This document shows positions 32,551 to 41,575 of a stretch of DNA of 62,517 nt, piece by piece. Position numbers and translations under genes: made by a program. The number at the start of each line of letters is the position of its first letter. The first letter of the stretch is position 1. A model generated the notes under the pieces. That model did not search any database and was not told the DNA's origin. It was given only the letters and a program-made list of their open reading frames with translations. The DNA is taken from IMG/VR virus record IMGVR_UViG_3300044797_000113, positions 1 through 62,517 of that record; one strand, 5' to 3'. This DNA is from a virus.

Positions 32551-33795
32551 ATGTCGTGTACTCCGATCAGCCCATCACTCGCGAATCAATTCTTCTCGAA
32601 TGATCCGACGAGGCTTTACGGCCCGATTGCCAAGTCTTTGGCGCTTGCTGTGCCGTACATCGCGTGCCTGAAGTCAGGCACCTTCCCAGCCAGCGTTTCC
32701 GCTGTGCTCCAGTCGGTCGCCCAAGGTCGTCCCTATCTCGGGACTTCAATGGCGAATCCCTCTTTCACCCCGATGCTGAACCTCTGCGGTTCCTGCTCGG
32801 TGCCGATCGACCAGAACGGCACGAACCAGTACAGCTACAACGCCAGCATCGCGAACGGAATCTCGGACAAGATCTGCTTGAACCAGGGCTTCTCGGCGTT
32901 TCTCGGATCGCTGATGGCTCAGCTCGAAGCCTACCAGGAGGGCATCGTGGAGTTGGTGAACGCCGACATCCGATGGTCGCTCTTCCAGGCATGCGGGATC
33001 AAGTGCGTTGTGCAGCCGGGCGTGTCCGTCGCCAGCATGATCTCGGGCGGTGAGTATTCGTATAACACGCCGGTCCCGGCGGTTGAGGCGGAGGCCACCG
33101 TTCCGTTTGCGCTGCTGCAGGCGCTGAACCGCTACCTGCGGACCGTTCCGCGGTGCGTCCCGTTCGGCTCCGGCATGGACAGGCACGCCAAGTTCATCGG
33201 TTCCCCGGACCTGCTCGACTCGCTGAGGAATGACCTCGGCGGCGCGGCTGGCCCCGGCGGGGTCGGTGGTGGCCCGGTCGTTCCCTTGGGCTACCCGACG
33301 GCGGGCGGAAACAAGGAGACCATGGCGGCGATCACGTCGTACATGTTCGAGCCCACGTACCGCGGCATCAAGTTCGGTGAGGATCCGCAGCCGCTGCGCC
33401 TCAACTGGACGGGTGGCCAGTATGTTCCCGTCGACCCGAACTCGCCGTACTCGGCCACGGTCGGCACGGTGTCGATCGCGAGCCAGGCGTGGATCGCCGC
33501 CTCCCATGAGGTGTCGTTCCTCATGTACGACAAGTCCTTTGAGCGGCAGGTGCCGGCGCCTTGGACGGGCGAGGGCAAGGCCAAGTTCGAGCGCCAGATG
33601 TTCGGCGGGGAGATTCAGTTCAAGAACCACCCCGACATGGCGGCGAACCTGTGGGGCGACTGGGGCGTGATGGCGTGGCGTATCGGCCGCGCGTACCGCC
33701 CGATCTACCCCTGGAACATAACGGCCATCATCAGCAAGCGTTGCGTCGAGAACGACAACGTCGTTATCTGCACGGGTGTTACCGGCCTGACCTGA
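32551..33795 (+). CDS. Major capsid protein
   Basis: 414 residues, typical length for an HK97-fold capsid protein without a long delta domain. Compact mixed alpha/beta sequence with few charged runs. C-terminal NHPDMAANLWGDWGVMAWR and AYRPIYPWNITAIISK resemble the A-domain strands of major head proteins. Single gene after a structured leader and before strong hairpins, as expected for the most abundant virion protein. Assignment is by context and fold-like pattern. Confidence 0.75.
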   Translation: MSCTPISPSLANQFFSNDPTRLYGPIAKSLALAVPYIACLKSGTFPASVSAVLQSVAQGRPYLGTSMANPSFTPMLNLCGSCSVPIDQNGTNQYSYNASIANGISDKICLNQGFSAFLGSLMAQLEAYQEGIVELVNADIRWSLFQACGIKCVVQPGVSVASMISGGEYSYNTPVPAVEAEATVPFALLQALNRYLRTVPRCVPFGSGMDRHAKFIGSPDLLDSLRNDLGGAAGPGGVGGGPVVPLGYPTAGGNKETMAAITSYMFEPTYRGIKFGEDPQPLRLNWTGGQYVPVDPNSPYSATVGTVSIASQAWIAASHEVSFLMYDKSFERQVPAPWTGEGKAKFERQMFGGEIQFKNHPDMAANLWGDWGVMAWRIGRAYRPIYPWNITAIISKRCVENDNVVICTGVTGLT

Positions 33796-33856
33796 TCAGG
33801 CCGGTTGGTGTTGGGCATAAGTTGGTGCGCTTGGTCACGGGGCCAAGTGCACCAAC
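33782..33856 (+). terminator. Two tandem hairpins after the capsid gene
   Basis: CCGGCCTGA (33782-33790) pairs perfectly with TCAGGCCGG (33796-33804) around a five-base loop. A second stem of 14 pairs (33821-33834 with 33843-33856, one G-U pair) encloses TCACGGGG. There is no T-run, so full termination is not assured; attenuation or mRNA end protection would explain high capsid expression relative to downstream genes. Confidence 0.6.
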
Positions 33857-33882
33857 GCCACTTTCAGAAAACAAACTAACCT

Positions 33883-35193
33883 ATGGGCGGACTTCCCGGA
33901 TGTTGCGGACCTAGCATTTGCCCGCCCGGGCCCGTGCAGACGTTCTTTCTGGCGGGGCCTCCTTCGCCTTCCGGGACATGGCCTCTGGCGCAGGGTCAAG
34001 TGACAGGGTCCGTGGTTTTCAACCCTCCTTTGGCTCAGGTTCCGACGTTGGTAATGGCGTGGGTCGAGATGCCGGATATTAATGGCGCCGTTATCGGCGC
34101 TGCGGTAGACCGGTCATCCATCACAGCCAATGGGTTTAATTTTGCGCTGGCAGGTCCGCCTCCTGACGCAAACCACATTCTGGTTTTCGCGATCAACCCG
34201 GCTGTCGTGAACTTTGGGGGTCCGCCTGGTCCTCCGGGATTGACCGGTCCGGCTGGTCCACCGGGTCCATCGGGCCCAACTGGTCCCGCTGGGACCAATG
34301 GAGCCGTTGGCGCAGCAGGCCCTCGGGGGAATGTTGGCCCGGCCTACGTGTACGCGGGCGACTACATTTCGACCGGCACGTATTACTGCACGGCTACGCT
34401 TGTCTCGATCGTGTCGTACATGGGGCGCTTCTATCTTGCCGCCAACGGAGAAAAAAGCGGCTTGGCAAACTGGGGCCTCCCGATCACGTCGGACTGGACC
34501 ATCATGGGGGTCCAGTATCAGTCGATTGCAACAGGACTCCTGCTGACCCAGGATGCCGTCGTCACCCAGATTCTCACCCTCGGGCAATCCGGAAGCAACG
34601 TAGGGATCATCCAGTCTGCTAACTATGTCCCGGGATCGGTTGGATTCAAGATCACGGCTGCCGGGTATGCGGAGTTTAACGGAGCCGTGTTCACGGGGTC
34701 CATTTCGGCGGCCCTGATCGGCGTTGGAACGGTGGCGTTCAATCCGGTTTCATACTCGGCAAATACGTTTCCAATCACCGGGAACGTTGCTGCCACAAAC
34801 ACCACGGGAACAACGATTTCTTCGGTGAAGATCATCGACGTTGTCACCGTAGAAGGATGGGGTGTCGGAGGCGCTGGATTTGCCGCCAACCGGTACGGAC
34901 AGTCCGCCATGGTGTTCAAGGTGGACGTTTCCGGGGACTACACGATTCCCACCCAGACGGTCGTCACGGACCTTGTGTACTCGCTGGACTCAGGGGCTAG
35001 TTGGACCGTGTTTCCCGGGGAGTGGGAGGAGATTTCCAGTTCCGAGATCCATTCTTTCGGAATGTCTATTTCCCTGACACTGACCGGTCTTTTGGCCACT
35101 GGAACCATCCACTTCGGAATTAAGTGTACCGCCGGGGATCCGACTTCTGTGTACAACGCATGCACAATGAACGTGACATGCTTTAACCTGTGA
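33883..35193 (+). CDS. Collagen-like virion protein 1
   Basis: 436 residues. N-terminal head (1-105) with [20 protein letters not shown], shared with the third collagen-like gene. About 14 Gly-X-Y triplets follow ([19 protein letters not shown] onward). A long C-terminal beta-rich part contains [18 protein letters not shown], a trimeric fibre-like repeat. Collagen triplets in phages form trimeric stalks. Likely a head fibre or decoration. Placed right after the capsid gene. Thr/Pro/Ser in the stalk are possible glycan acceptors. Confidence 0.8.
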   Translation: MGGLPGCCGPSICPPGPVQTFFLAGPPSPSGTWPLAQGQVTGSVVFNPPLAQVPTLVMAWVEMPDINGAVIGAAVDRSSITANGFNFALAGPPPDANHILVFAINPAVVNFGGPPGPPGLTGPAGPPGPSGPTGPAGTNGAVGAAGPRGNVGPAYVYAGDYISTGTYYCTATLVSIVSYMGRFYLAANGEKSGLANWGLPITSDWTIMGVQYQSIATGLLLTQDAVVTQILTLGQSGSNVGIIQSANYVPGSVGFKITAAGYAEFNGAVFTGSISAALIGVGTVAFNPVSYSANTFPITGNVAATNTTGTTISSVKIIDVVTVEGWGVGGAGFAANRYGQSAMVFKVDVSGDYTIPTQTVVTDLVYSLDSGASWTVFPGEWEEISSSEIHSFGMSISLTLTGLLATGTIHFGIKCTAGDPTSVYNACTMNVTCFNL

Positions 35194-35603
35194 CGCCTCG
35201 GCAAACAGTTCCGCCTATCGGTAGGCCGACGTCCAGTCCTCTTGTGGGCCCACAGGGACCCGCGGGGCCGCAGGGGACGACTGGTTCTACCGGTGCTGCC
35301 GGGAGTACCGGCCCAACCGGTCCTCAAGGGCGACAGGGCGCTCAAGGAGTCACCGGTCCGACCGGTCCCGCTGGTCCGATTGTCGGTCCAAGCCAAAAGG
35401 GACAATTCACGGCAAACGGGGCGTCCACCGTAACCGTCGCGAACTCACTTGTGACAGCCACCTCCTGCATCGTTCCCACGGTCAATACTCCCTCAGGAAC
35501 CGTTCATGGAGCCTTTGTGACTACAAAGACTCCGGGGACCGGATTTACTATCGTCAGCGTGGCCGGGGATGCGTCTCTTTACGACTACGCCGTCATAGGA
35601 TGA
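35190..35603 (+). CDS. Collagen-like virion protein 2
   Basis: 137 residues from a GTG overlapping the previous stop (GTGA). Residues 20-70 are about 15 Gly-X-Y triplets with Thr/Pro/Gln ([19 protein letters not shown] onward). A C-terminal domain ([19 protein letters not shown], then [14 protein letters not shown]) resembles small fibre-tip domains with a buried strand. Probable short trimeric fibre. Confidence 0.8.
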   Translation: MTPRQTVPPIGRPTSSPLVGPQGPAGPQGTTGSTGAAGSTGPTGPQGRQGAQGVTGPTGPAGPIVGPSQKGQFTANGASTVTVANSLVTATSCIVPTVNTPSGTVHGAFVTTKTPGTGFTIVSVAGDASLYDYAVIG

Positions 35604-35785
35604 ACCCGACCAATTCCAAGCCACTGTACGCGCGCAATGGGTCCGTGACCCATCCGGCCAAGATTCATCGGACTCCGGTTGTTCAACTGTCGGCAATTGG
35701 AGGAGTTTTGAAGGCGAAGGCCGGGTTTCATGTGTCAATCTCCAAGACAGGTCGAGTCATGATGCCCGGAGGGAGGGTTAACTAA
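35600..35785 (+). CDS. Small basic protein between collagen genes
   Basis: 61 residues from an ATG overlapping the previous stop. Basic, Pro/Lys-rich ([27 protein letters not shown]). Its stop TAA shares its last base with the next ATG. It could be a fibre-linking peptide; no family recognised. Confidence 0.55.
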   Translation: MNPTNSKPLYARNGSVTHPAKIHRTPVVQLSAIGGVLKAKAGFHVSISKTGRVMMPGGRVN

Positions 35786-36465
35786 TGAGCTGCCCGGCCT
35801 CGAATCCGTGCTTGCCCGAAGGACCGGTCGGAACGTGCCAAGCTCCGCAGTGTTGCCCGCCGATTCTGAACGGGACTACGGCCGCTTCAGGGTTCATCGA
35901 ATTGCCGACCGGAGGCGTTGGAGGCACCGTCACCTTTCCTTCACCGATCGTTCCTGCTCCATCCCTGATTTTCCCTTGGGTTGTGAGTTCTGGTCCGGCC
36001 GGTTCCGTGATACTGGCCTGTGTCCTTGCAGGAACGATCAATGAAACCGGGTTCCAGTACGCTTTGAGCGGTCCCCCTCCTGACGGGAATCACCTGCTGT
36101 ACTACATGGTTAATCCGGCCACTACGGTTGCGGCTGGTCCGCAGGGGATTCCTGGCCCGGTCGGTCCGCAGGGCCCCCAGGGCGTTCCCGGGCCAAGCGT
36201 TACGGGCCCAATCGGACCGCAGGGTCCTGCTGGCCCGACTGGGTCCCAAGGGGCCCAAGGGCCGGCCGGGAATTATACGACCGGGACGATAATTCGGCTG
36301 ACCCCCTACACGGTGGACGCGCTTCCCGCAGCGGCTACGGCTGGGGCCGGGTCCGTTGCCTGTGTCTCGGACGCTACGGTCACAACTCCTTACACGACAG
36401 TAGCCGGCGGAGGATCGAACGTCGTCGTCGTTCTCAGCAACGCATCGAATTGGGTGATCATCTAA
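35785..36465 (+). CDS. Collagen-like virion protein 3
   Basis: 226 residues. N-terminal head similar to that of the 33883 protein ([19 protein letters not shown]). A collagen stalk of about 15 triplets with one interruption ([16 protein letters not shown], then [15 protein letters not shown]) follows, then a C-terminal 50 residues ending in NASNWVII, a form often seen at phage fibre ends. The shared head suggests both stalks attach to the same capsid site. Confidence 0.8.
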   Translation: MSCPASNPCLPEGPVGTCQAPQCCPPILNGTTAASGFIELPTGGVGGTVTFPSPIVPAPSLIFPWVVSSGPAGSVILACVLAGTINETGFQYALSGPPPDGNHLLYYMVNPATTVAAGPQGIPGPVGPQGPQGVPGPSVTGPIGPQGPAGPTGSQGAQGPAGNYTTGTIIRLTPYTVDALPAAATAGAGSVACVSDATVTTPYTTVAGGGSNVVVVLSNASNWVII

Positions 36466-36478
36466 GGAACATCGAACC

Positions 36479-36901
36479 ATGGATACTGAAAACGAATACG
36501 ATAAATACTTCCCCACGCATGTGGATTTGGGGACCCAGCAGCCCGATTACGGTTCGCCCACGGTCGAATCTCCTCTGAAGTCTGCCAAGAAGAAAACCGT
36601 CTACCCGACGCTATACATTTCCGATGCCCCGGATGAATTGGCGAAGCTCCCAAAGACGGGTTGCGCACTGATCGAGTTTGACCGGCGCAGCATCAAGATT
36701 GGGAAGTCGACCGATGCCGACGGCAAGGAAACCCAGACCGTCACGGTGGAACTCGACATCAAGCGCATCTGCCTGCCAGAAGGCGAGTCCGGCGACCTGG
36801 CCTCGGACTTCGCGAAATTCGCCGCGAAGGCTGGTCGCAAGGATGCTCCGGCTGGTAACGCAGAACCCGAGGACGAACCCGAGGAGAAAGAGGAGTCCTG
36901 A
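36479..36901 (+). CDS. Hypothetical structural-module protein
   Basis: 140 residues. A compact middle (VYPTLYISDAPDELAKLPK, ALIEFDRRSIKIG) and a strongly acidic tail (EPEDEPEEKEES). Between head fibres and the head-tail adaptor, so a minor head protein or assembly factor is likely. Not recognised. Confidence 0.65.
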   Translation: MDTENEYDKYFPTHVDLGTQQPDYGSPTVESPLKSAKKKTVYPTLYISDAPDELAKLPKTGCALIEFDRRSIKIGKSTDADGKETQTVTVELDIKRICLPEGESGDLASDFAKFAAKAGRKDAPAGNAEPEDEPEEKEES

Positions 36902-36904
36902 CGC

Positions 36905-37927
36905 ATGTCTCTAGTTACTCTAGGCCGCGTCATTTTTGGCTCACAGTCAAACGACTGTTTGGGCATCAGCGCGTCCACGCCGTTTGGCCGCCAGCAGATT
37001 ATTTCGTACATCGAGCGCGCGATCGAGCTCGCCGCCGCAGAGGCAAATTGGCTGATCGAGATTGGCACACTGGACATGTGCTGCGACGCGCTTGGAGTCG
37101 TGACGCTGCCATATTTTGTGGGCACAGTCCTGGCGATCAACGTCAACGGGCTACCGACGTATTACAGAAACTCATGGTACGAGTTTCATATCAACGGACT
37201 TGGAGACAGGCGGAGAAACCAAGGTCAAGGCGGGGGCTGCGGCCAGGGATGCGGATGGTACTCCGACGACCTGCTGTGGACTCCGACGATCCGGGACCTG
37301 ACCGAATACAGCATGGTCGTGGCGGTGTGCGAGGATCCCGTCGATGGAAACTCCGGACTGAATCTCATTGTTCAAGGCGAGACGATGGACAAGTACGGGA
37401 ACCAGAAGGAGGCGTTGACGATTCCTGCGACCGGTCCTTCGCAGCCCGGGGTCATCATTCCCCTGATCAACAATTACGCGTCGACCGATCAGGCGTTCAC
37501 AATGTTCAAAAAGATCACGCAGGTAACGAAGCCAGTGACCCGCGGGTATGTGAAACTCCTCGGAATCAATCCTGCGACAAATCAGCCGGGCGTGGTTCTC
37601 GGGTACTACGCTCCCAACGAGTGCAATCCGAGGTATCGCCGAATCCGCGTGCAGAACAAGTGCGCCAACGTCCGTGTGAGGTATCGGCGCGCGGAAGTTC
37701 CGTATCAATGGGACTACGAAATTCTTCCCATCGCTTCCTACCAAGCCATTTTGGATATGCTGCGCGTGGTCCGTTACAGGGAAGTGAACCGCGGAGACGA
37801 TGCCGACAAGATGATGGCACGGGTCGTTGACCTGCTCACGAAGATCGAGGCGATCGAGCAGGGTCCGGCCGTTGCTCCGTTGCAGGTCGATCCTTCTTTC
37901 GGTGTGGGCACAATCGATCCTCGCTGA
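36905..37927 (+). CDS. Head-tail adaptor or tail-tube-like protein
   Basis: 340 residues. An N-terminal helical region (FGRQQIISYIERAIELAAA) then beta-rich sequence with a Gly/Cys loop (QGGGCGQGCGWY) near residue 118. C-terminal helix EVPYQWDYEILPIASYQAI. Gene order (capsid, fibres, this, hub) resembles the adaptor slot of short-tailed phages. No decisive motif, so the role is by position and size. Confidence 0.55.
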   Translation: MSLVTLGRVIFGSQSNDCLGISASTPFGRQQIISYIERAIELAAAEANWLIEIGTLDMCCDALGVVTLPYFVGTVLAINVNGLPTYYRNSWYEFHINGLGDRRRNQGQGGGCGQGCGWYSDDLLWTPTIRDLTEYSMVVAVCEDPVDGNSGLNLIVQGETMDKYGNQKEALTIPATGPSQPGVIIPLINNYASTDQAFTMFKKITQVTKPVTRGYVKLLGINPATNQPGVVLGYYAPNECNPRYRRIRVQNKCANVRVRYRRAEVPYQWDYEILPIASYQAILDMLRVVRYREVNRGDDADKMMARVVDLLTKIEAIEQGPAVAPLQVDPSFGVGTIDPR

Positions 37928-37929
37928 CC

Positions 37930-40002
37930 ATGGCCCAAGCAACTCCAACCAAGCGCATCAATCTGGACGGCGGGACCGACCAGGGAAAGATCGTCGGATT
38001 CGTCGACGGCGTGGACTCGTATAGTCATCCGGCGATGGTCAAACCCACTCAGGCTCGCTGGCTGGAGAACGCTGTAACGCGCGGGGCCATCGTTCAGGTT
38101 CGGCCTGGATACGATCAGCGTTTTGAGTTCGACCTGACCGAAGGAACGCCGTTCTACCTTTGGTGGGTTTCGGTCGGGAGGCCGATCATTCACCCGCAGA
38201 TGTTTCAGAAGTTCCAGCCGAACGGAGGTCGCCCTCAGGTCGTTTTTTCAATCAGCGGCTCGCTCTGGTTTGCTGAGGTGTATTATGACGGGTCTTTCTC
38301 TGACCCTGTTCTGATTTCGTCGAACCTGTTCTCGCCAAACACGGACCAGATTTGCGGATGCCCCTGTGTTCAAACCGGGTCCATTGCCGGGGCAGGAGTG
38401 TACGTGAACAACATCCAGCCAAGGAACATCCTGGTGATTCAGGACGGCGTGAACCGCGCTGCTATTTGGGACGGCAACGGGCTTCAGGTGATGAACCCAG
38501 GAAAGCTCGTCACCGTGGATTCAACCGGTAATACGCTGTTCCCAGTAGGGTACAACGAGACGATCATCGGCCAGTGGATGGCTTGGTCCGGCAATCGGCT
38601 TTGGGTCGGCAATGGTCCGATCGGCCGAGCTTCCGACTTGGGGGATCCTACCCACTTTACGGAGGAAATGAACACGTCGTCCGGCGGGGCGTGGGTGTTT
38701 CCTCAGGACATTACGGGGATGATCGATAGGGGCATCAGCGGGACGATCAACTCGGCATTGTTTGTGTTCACCCGTGATACGACGTGGGCCATGGCAACCG
38801 GGGTCCTGCAACGGCTGGAGAACTCGTCCGGCGCCGGAGGCTGGGCGCAGACGCCAGACTTCCAGACTCAGATGTTTTCCGGCGTTGGTTGTGTCGCAGG
38901 CAAGTCCCCGATCGTTCACCGCGGGCTTTTGTACTGGATGTCGCAGGACGGAATAGTGGTTTTCGATTCCAGCGGGACGGTGTTTTCCACGCAGAATCTT
39001 CCGCCGATCGATCAGGAAATGTCCTACTCGAAGTGCAGGATGTCGCCGAATATGACCGGGGCTTGTTCCGGGTATCGGGACTCCTATGTGTTTTGGGGCG
39101 TTCCCGTAGGATCGGTGACAAACGGGAGGGCGTACAATGGCCATCTTCAGGTTTTGGACCGACAGACTACGGTCGTGCATACCCTAGGGCTGAACGGCCC
39201 ATACACCTATGGGACCATCGGATGGCAGGGCGTCTGGACGGGGATTCGTCCGATCGAGTGGCAGACGTTCGACGTTTCCGGGACGATTCGACCCTACGCC
39301 ATGTCCATGGACCAAGACGGGGTCGTTAGAATTTGGGAAGCGTTCCAGGGGAACCGTTCGGACAACGGACAACCGATTCCTTGGTCATTTGAAACCCGGC
39401 GCCACCCGGCTGCCGCGACGATGTTTGAAACCTCAGTATTCAAGTTCGCCCGGGTCATCCTCGAGCAGATGCTTGGGAATGTATCGGTCACGATCTCGTA
39501 CAAGGGTATGCGCGGGATATACAAACAGATTTTCTCAGGCACGTACACGGCTACGCCGGGATCGGTTCTTGCGGGGATGGCTCCGTGGAATACCGGGGAC
39601 AATTCCACTCCAGGCGAGAGTTTCACGGTACAGACCCGAGATGTTTCTACCCCTCAGGATCTCGGCCCCCAGGACGGTTGCTCGTCCGGCGGCGTTGAAT
39701 CTCCGTGGGAGGACTCGCGGGACCATGCGTTCAATCTTCTGATTCGGGTGACGGGGCGCGCGGCATTGGTTGGATACCGCATGGCAGTCGACGAGAGCCA
39801 GGCTGATATGAACGAGGGGGACGGAGCCCCTGTGGCCGAAACCGGGTTCCATATCCTTCCGGAGAACGACTGCCCGCAGATTTTATCAGTCGGAACGACT
39901 CCGCCGGCCTACGTCGCCGCTACATCCTTGCAACGTAACGCGTTCGTGCCATACGTCGCTGACTATCCAGACGCCGTGCTGTACCAAGCCCCAACCCTAT
40001 GA
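37930..40002 (+). CDS. Tail hub/nozzle-like protein
   Basis: 690 residues, beta-rich throughout. The N-terminus (INLDGGTDQGKIVGFVDGVD; AVTRGAIVQVRPGYDQ) has the pattern of phage proteins that read out repeated propeller-like strands (VFVFTRDTTWAMA, GLLYWMSQDG), as in podovirus tail nozzles. It is two bases after the adaptor-like gene and overlaps the next gene by ATGA. Likely forms the tail tube end through which DNA exits. Confidence 0.6.
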   Translation: MAQATPTKRINLDGGTDQGKIVGFVDGVDSYSHPAMVKPTQARWLENAVTRGAIVQVRPGYDQRFEFDLTEGTPFYLWWVSVGRPIIHPQMFQKFQPNGGRPQVVFSISGSLWFAEVYYDGSFSDPVLISSNLFSPNTDQICGCPCVQTGSIAGAGVYVNNIQPRNILVIQDGVNRAAIWDGNGLQVMNPGKLVTVDSTGNTLFPVGYNETIIGQWMAWSGNRLWVGNGPIGRASDLGDPTHFTEEMNTSSGGAWVFPQDITGMIDRGISGTINSALFVFTRDTTWAMATGVLQRLENSSGAGGWAQTPDFQTQMFSGVGCVAGKSPIVHRGLLYWMSQDGIVVFDSSGTVFSTQNLPPIDQEMSYSKCRMSPNMTGACSGYRDSYVFWGVPVGSVTNGRAYNGHLQVLDRQTTVVHTLGLNGPYTYGTIGWQGVWTGIRPIEWQTFDVSGTIRPYAMSMDQDGVVRIWEAFQGNRSDNGQPIPWSFETRRHPAAATMFETSVFKFARVILEQMLGNVSVTISYKGMRGIYKQIFSGTYTATPGSVLAGMAPWNTGDNSTPGESFTVQTRDVSTPQDLGPQDGCSSGGVESPWEDSRDHAFNLLIRVTGRAALVGYRMAVDESQADMNEGDGAPVAETGFHILPENDCPQILSVGTTPPAYVAATSLQRNAFVPYVADYPDAVLYQAPTL

Positions 40003-40715
40003 GCCAAACCGTTCCAATCGTTCTTGTTTGGAGTCCCGTAGGAACCGGGGTGTCGTACACGGACATCAACTCTTTGGGAGGAATTATCGCCGCTCAGTTG
40101 GCGGCGAATATCGAGGCCAACGTGACGTTCTGTTGGGTGGGACCGTCCACTCCTTCCTCGTTTGAAACCAACCTGATTTTCAACACCTCGGAGGGCGTAT
40201 GGTTGTATTGGGATTCCGCTGGCAGTGGTCGGTATATCCCTGTCACTCAGTTCAATGTCGGCGACATCAAGTGGACTTTCAACGCAGGGGACGCACCGAC
40301 CCAGGGATGGATCGTTTGCGACGGTCGACTGATCACGGCGATTCCGAATCTGTCTCAGTATCAGGTTGCGGCGCTGGAAACGCTGTTCGGTACAGGAGGA
40401 TCCCTGCCAACGGTTTCTCCAGTTCAATCGCTCGCCGGGCTGCCGCCGACGCAGTCGTTTGCTTCAATCAAGAACCCTTCGATACTGCCGTCTACGGGTA
40501 CGTTTTCCGGGCTCACGATTAACAATCCCCCGGCGCAGGCCGACGTGCAGGCTGTGGCAACCAACTCGGAGACCCTGGACGTTTCCGTACAGGGCCTGCA
40601 GCAGGCGTTGGCCCAGGTGATTCAACAGTCGGAAAACATGCTGGACTCCCTGCAGAACTCGGGGTCGACGACAGCGCCGACGATGTATGCTCAGGTTTTC
40701 TGCGGATTCCCGTGA
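39999..40715 (+). CDS. Phage tail collar-domain protein
   Basis: 238 residues. Residues about 85-105 (VGDIKWTFNAGDAPTQGW followed by IVCDGR) match the tail-collar motif found at fibre tips, where a short loop projects a receptor-binding edge. N-terminal 80 residues are beta-rich. A C-terminal coiled coil (LQQALAQVIQQSENMLDSL) may trimerise. Start overlaps the hub stop (ATGA). Probably an accessory tail fibre. Confidence 0.8.
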   Translation: MSQTVPIVLVWSPVGTGVSYTDINSLGGIIAAQLAANIEANVTFCWVGPSTPSSFETNLIFNTSEGVWLYWDSAGSGRYIPVTQFNVGDIKWTFNAGDAPTQGWIVCDGRLITAIPNLSQYQVAALETLFGTGGSLPTVSPVQSLAGLPPTQSFASIKNPSILPSTGTFSGLTINNPPAQADVQAVATNSETLDVSVQGLQQALAQVIQQSENMLDSLQNSGSTTAPTMYAQVFCGFP

Positions 40716-41575
40716 CAATGATACACGTCCCGGAAATTGCCGGCCTACCCGACCTGGACTCCATCGAGTCCAGAATGCTTCGTCATCCAGCCGCCGACAT
40801 AGGCGGCAAGGTACTCTGTCAACTATCGCATCATTTTGGACCCCATGTGTACGTCAGAAAATTGAATCGTCCTGCGGACTGCTATATCCTCGGTCACGCC
40901 CACAAGACGGAGCATTTGAATGTCCTGATCTCCGGAAGGCTATCGGTCATCATGGATGGAAAACTCAGGGTGATCGAGGCTGGGACAGTGTTCCTTTCAG
41001 AAGCCGGGGTTCGAAAGCTGACCTACGCGCATGTGGAATCGACTCTTATTACGATTCACCCGACCGATGAAACCGACATCGACAAGCTGGAAGATGAACT
41101 TGTGGTGAAGTCCGGGGAGTTTCTTAGGTCCGAAGCCGGTTTGGACTTCAAACGGATGCAGGCCGAGTCTGATCGCCAGGACTACCTGGCGTTCGTCGAG
41201 GAAACCTGCATGAATCATTCTGACATTCGGGCCATCATGGAGGACGAGTCGGACATGGTGCCGCTCGCAGCGGGATCGGTTAGGTGCGGAGTGTTTCCGT
41301 CGAGCATTCACGGGCGGGGCGTGTTCGCCATGGACGACATTGGGATCGGCGAGGTTGTGGCTCCAGCTAGGATCCTAGATAAAAGAACCCCTGTAGGCCG
41401 TTACACCAATCATTCGGCATCCCCCAACGCTGAAATGTTTCCATTGGAGGACGGGGGCATAAACTTGGTTGCCATGAGGCCAATATCGAGTGGCGAAGAG
41501 GTGACGGTTAACTATCGACAAGCGAGGTCAGCAAACATTTCCGCAACTCGTAATCTGATGGAGGCAGGCACATGA
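40712..41575 (+). CDS. Cupin domain fused to a SET-type methyltransferase
   Basis: 287 residues. Residues 45-125 form a cupin-like barrel with GHAHKTEHLNVLISG metal-site residues and HPTDETDIDKLE, a phage cupin pattern. Residues 191-270 are SET-like: SSIHGRGVFAMDDIGIGE, NHSASPNAE (the NHS/PN pocket, 233-239) and GEEVTVNYR (261-269, equivalent of GEELTFDY). SET enzymes methylate lysine with S-adenosylmethionine. Lying among tail genes, it may modify a virion or host protein. GTG start is coupled (GTGA); an ATG two codons on is possible. Whether the cupin is catalytic is unknown. Confidence 0.8.
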   Translation: MTMIHVPEIAGLPDLDSIESRMLRHPAADIGGKVLCQLSHHFGPHVYVRKLNRPADCYILGHAHKTEHLNVLISGRLSVIMDGKLRVIEAGTVFLSEAGVRKLTYAHVESTLITIHPTDETDIDKLEDELVVKSGEFLRSEAGLDFKRMQAESDRQDYLAFVEETCMNHSDIRAIMEDESDMVPLAAGSVRCGVFPSSIHGRGVFAMDDIGIGEVVAPARILDKRTPVGRYTNHSASPNAEMFPLEDGGINLVAMRPISSGEEVTVNYRQARSANISATRNLMEAGT

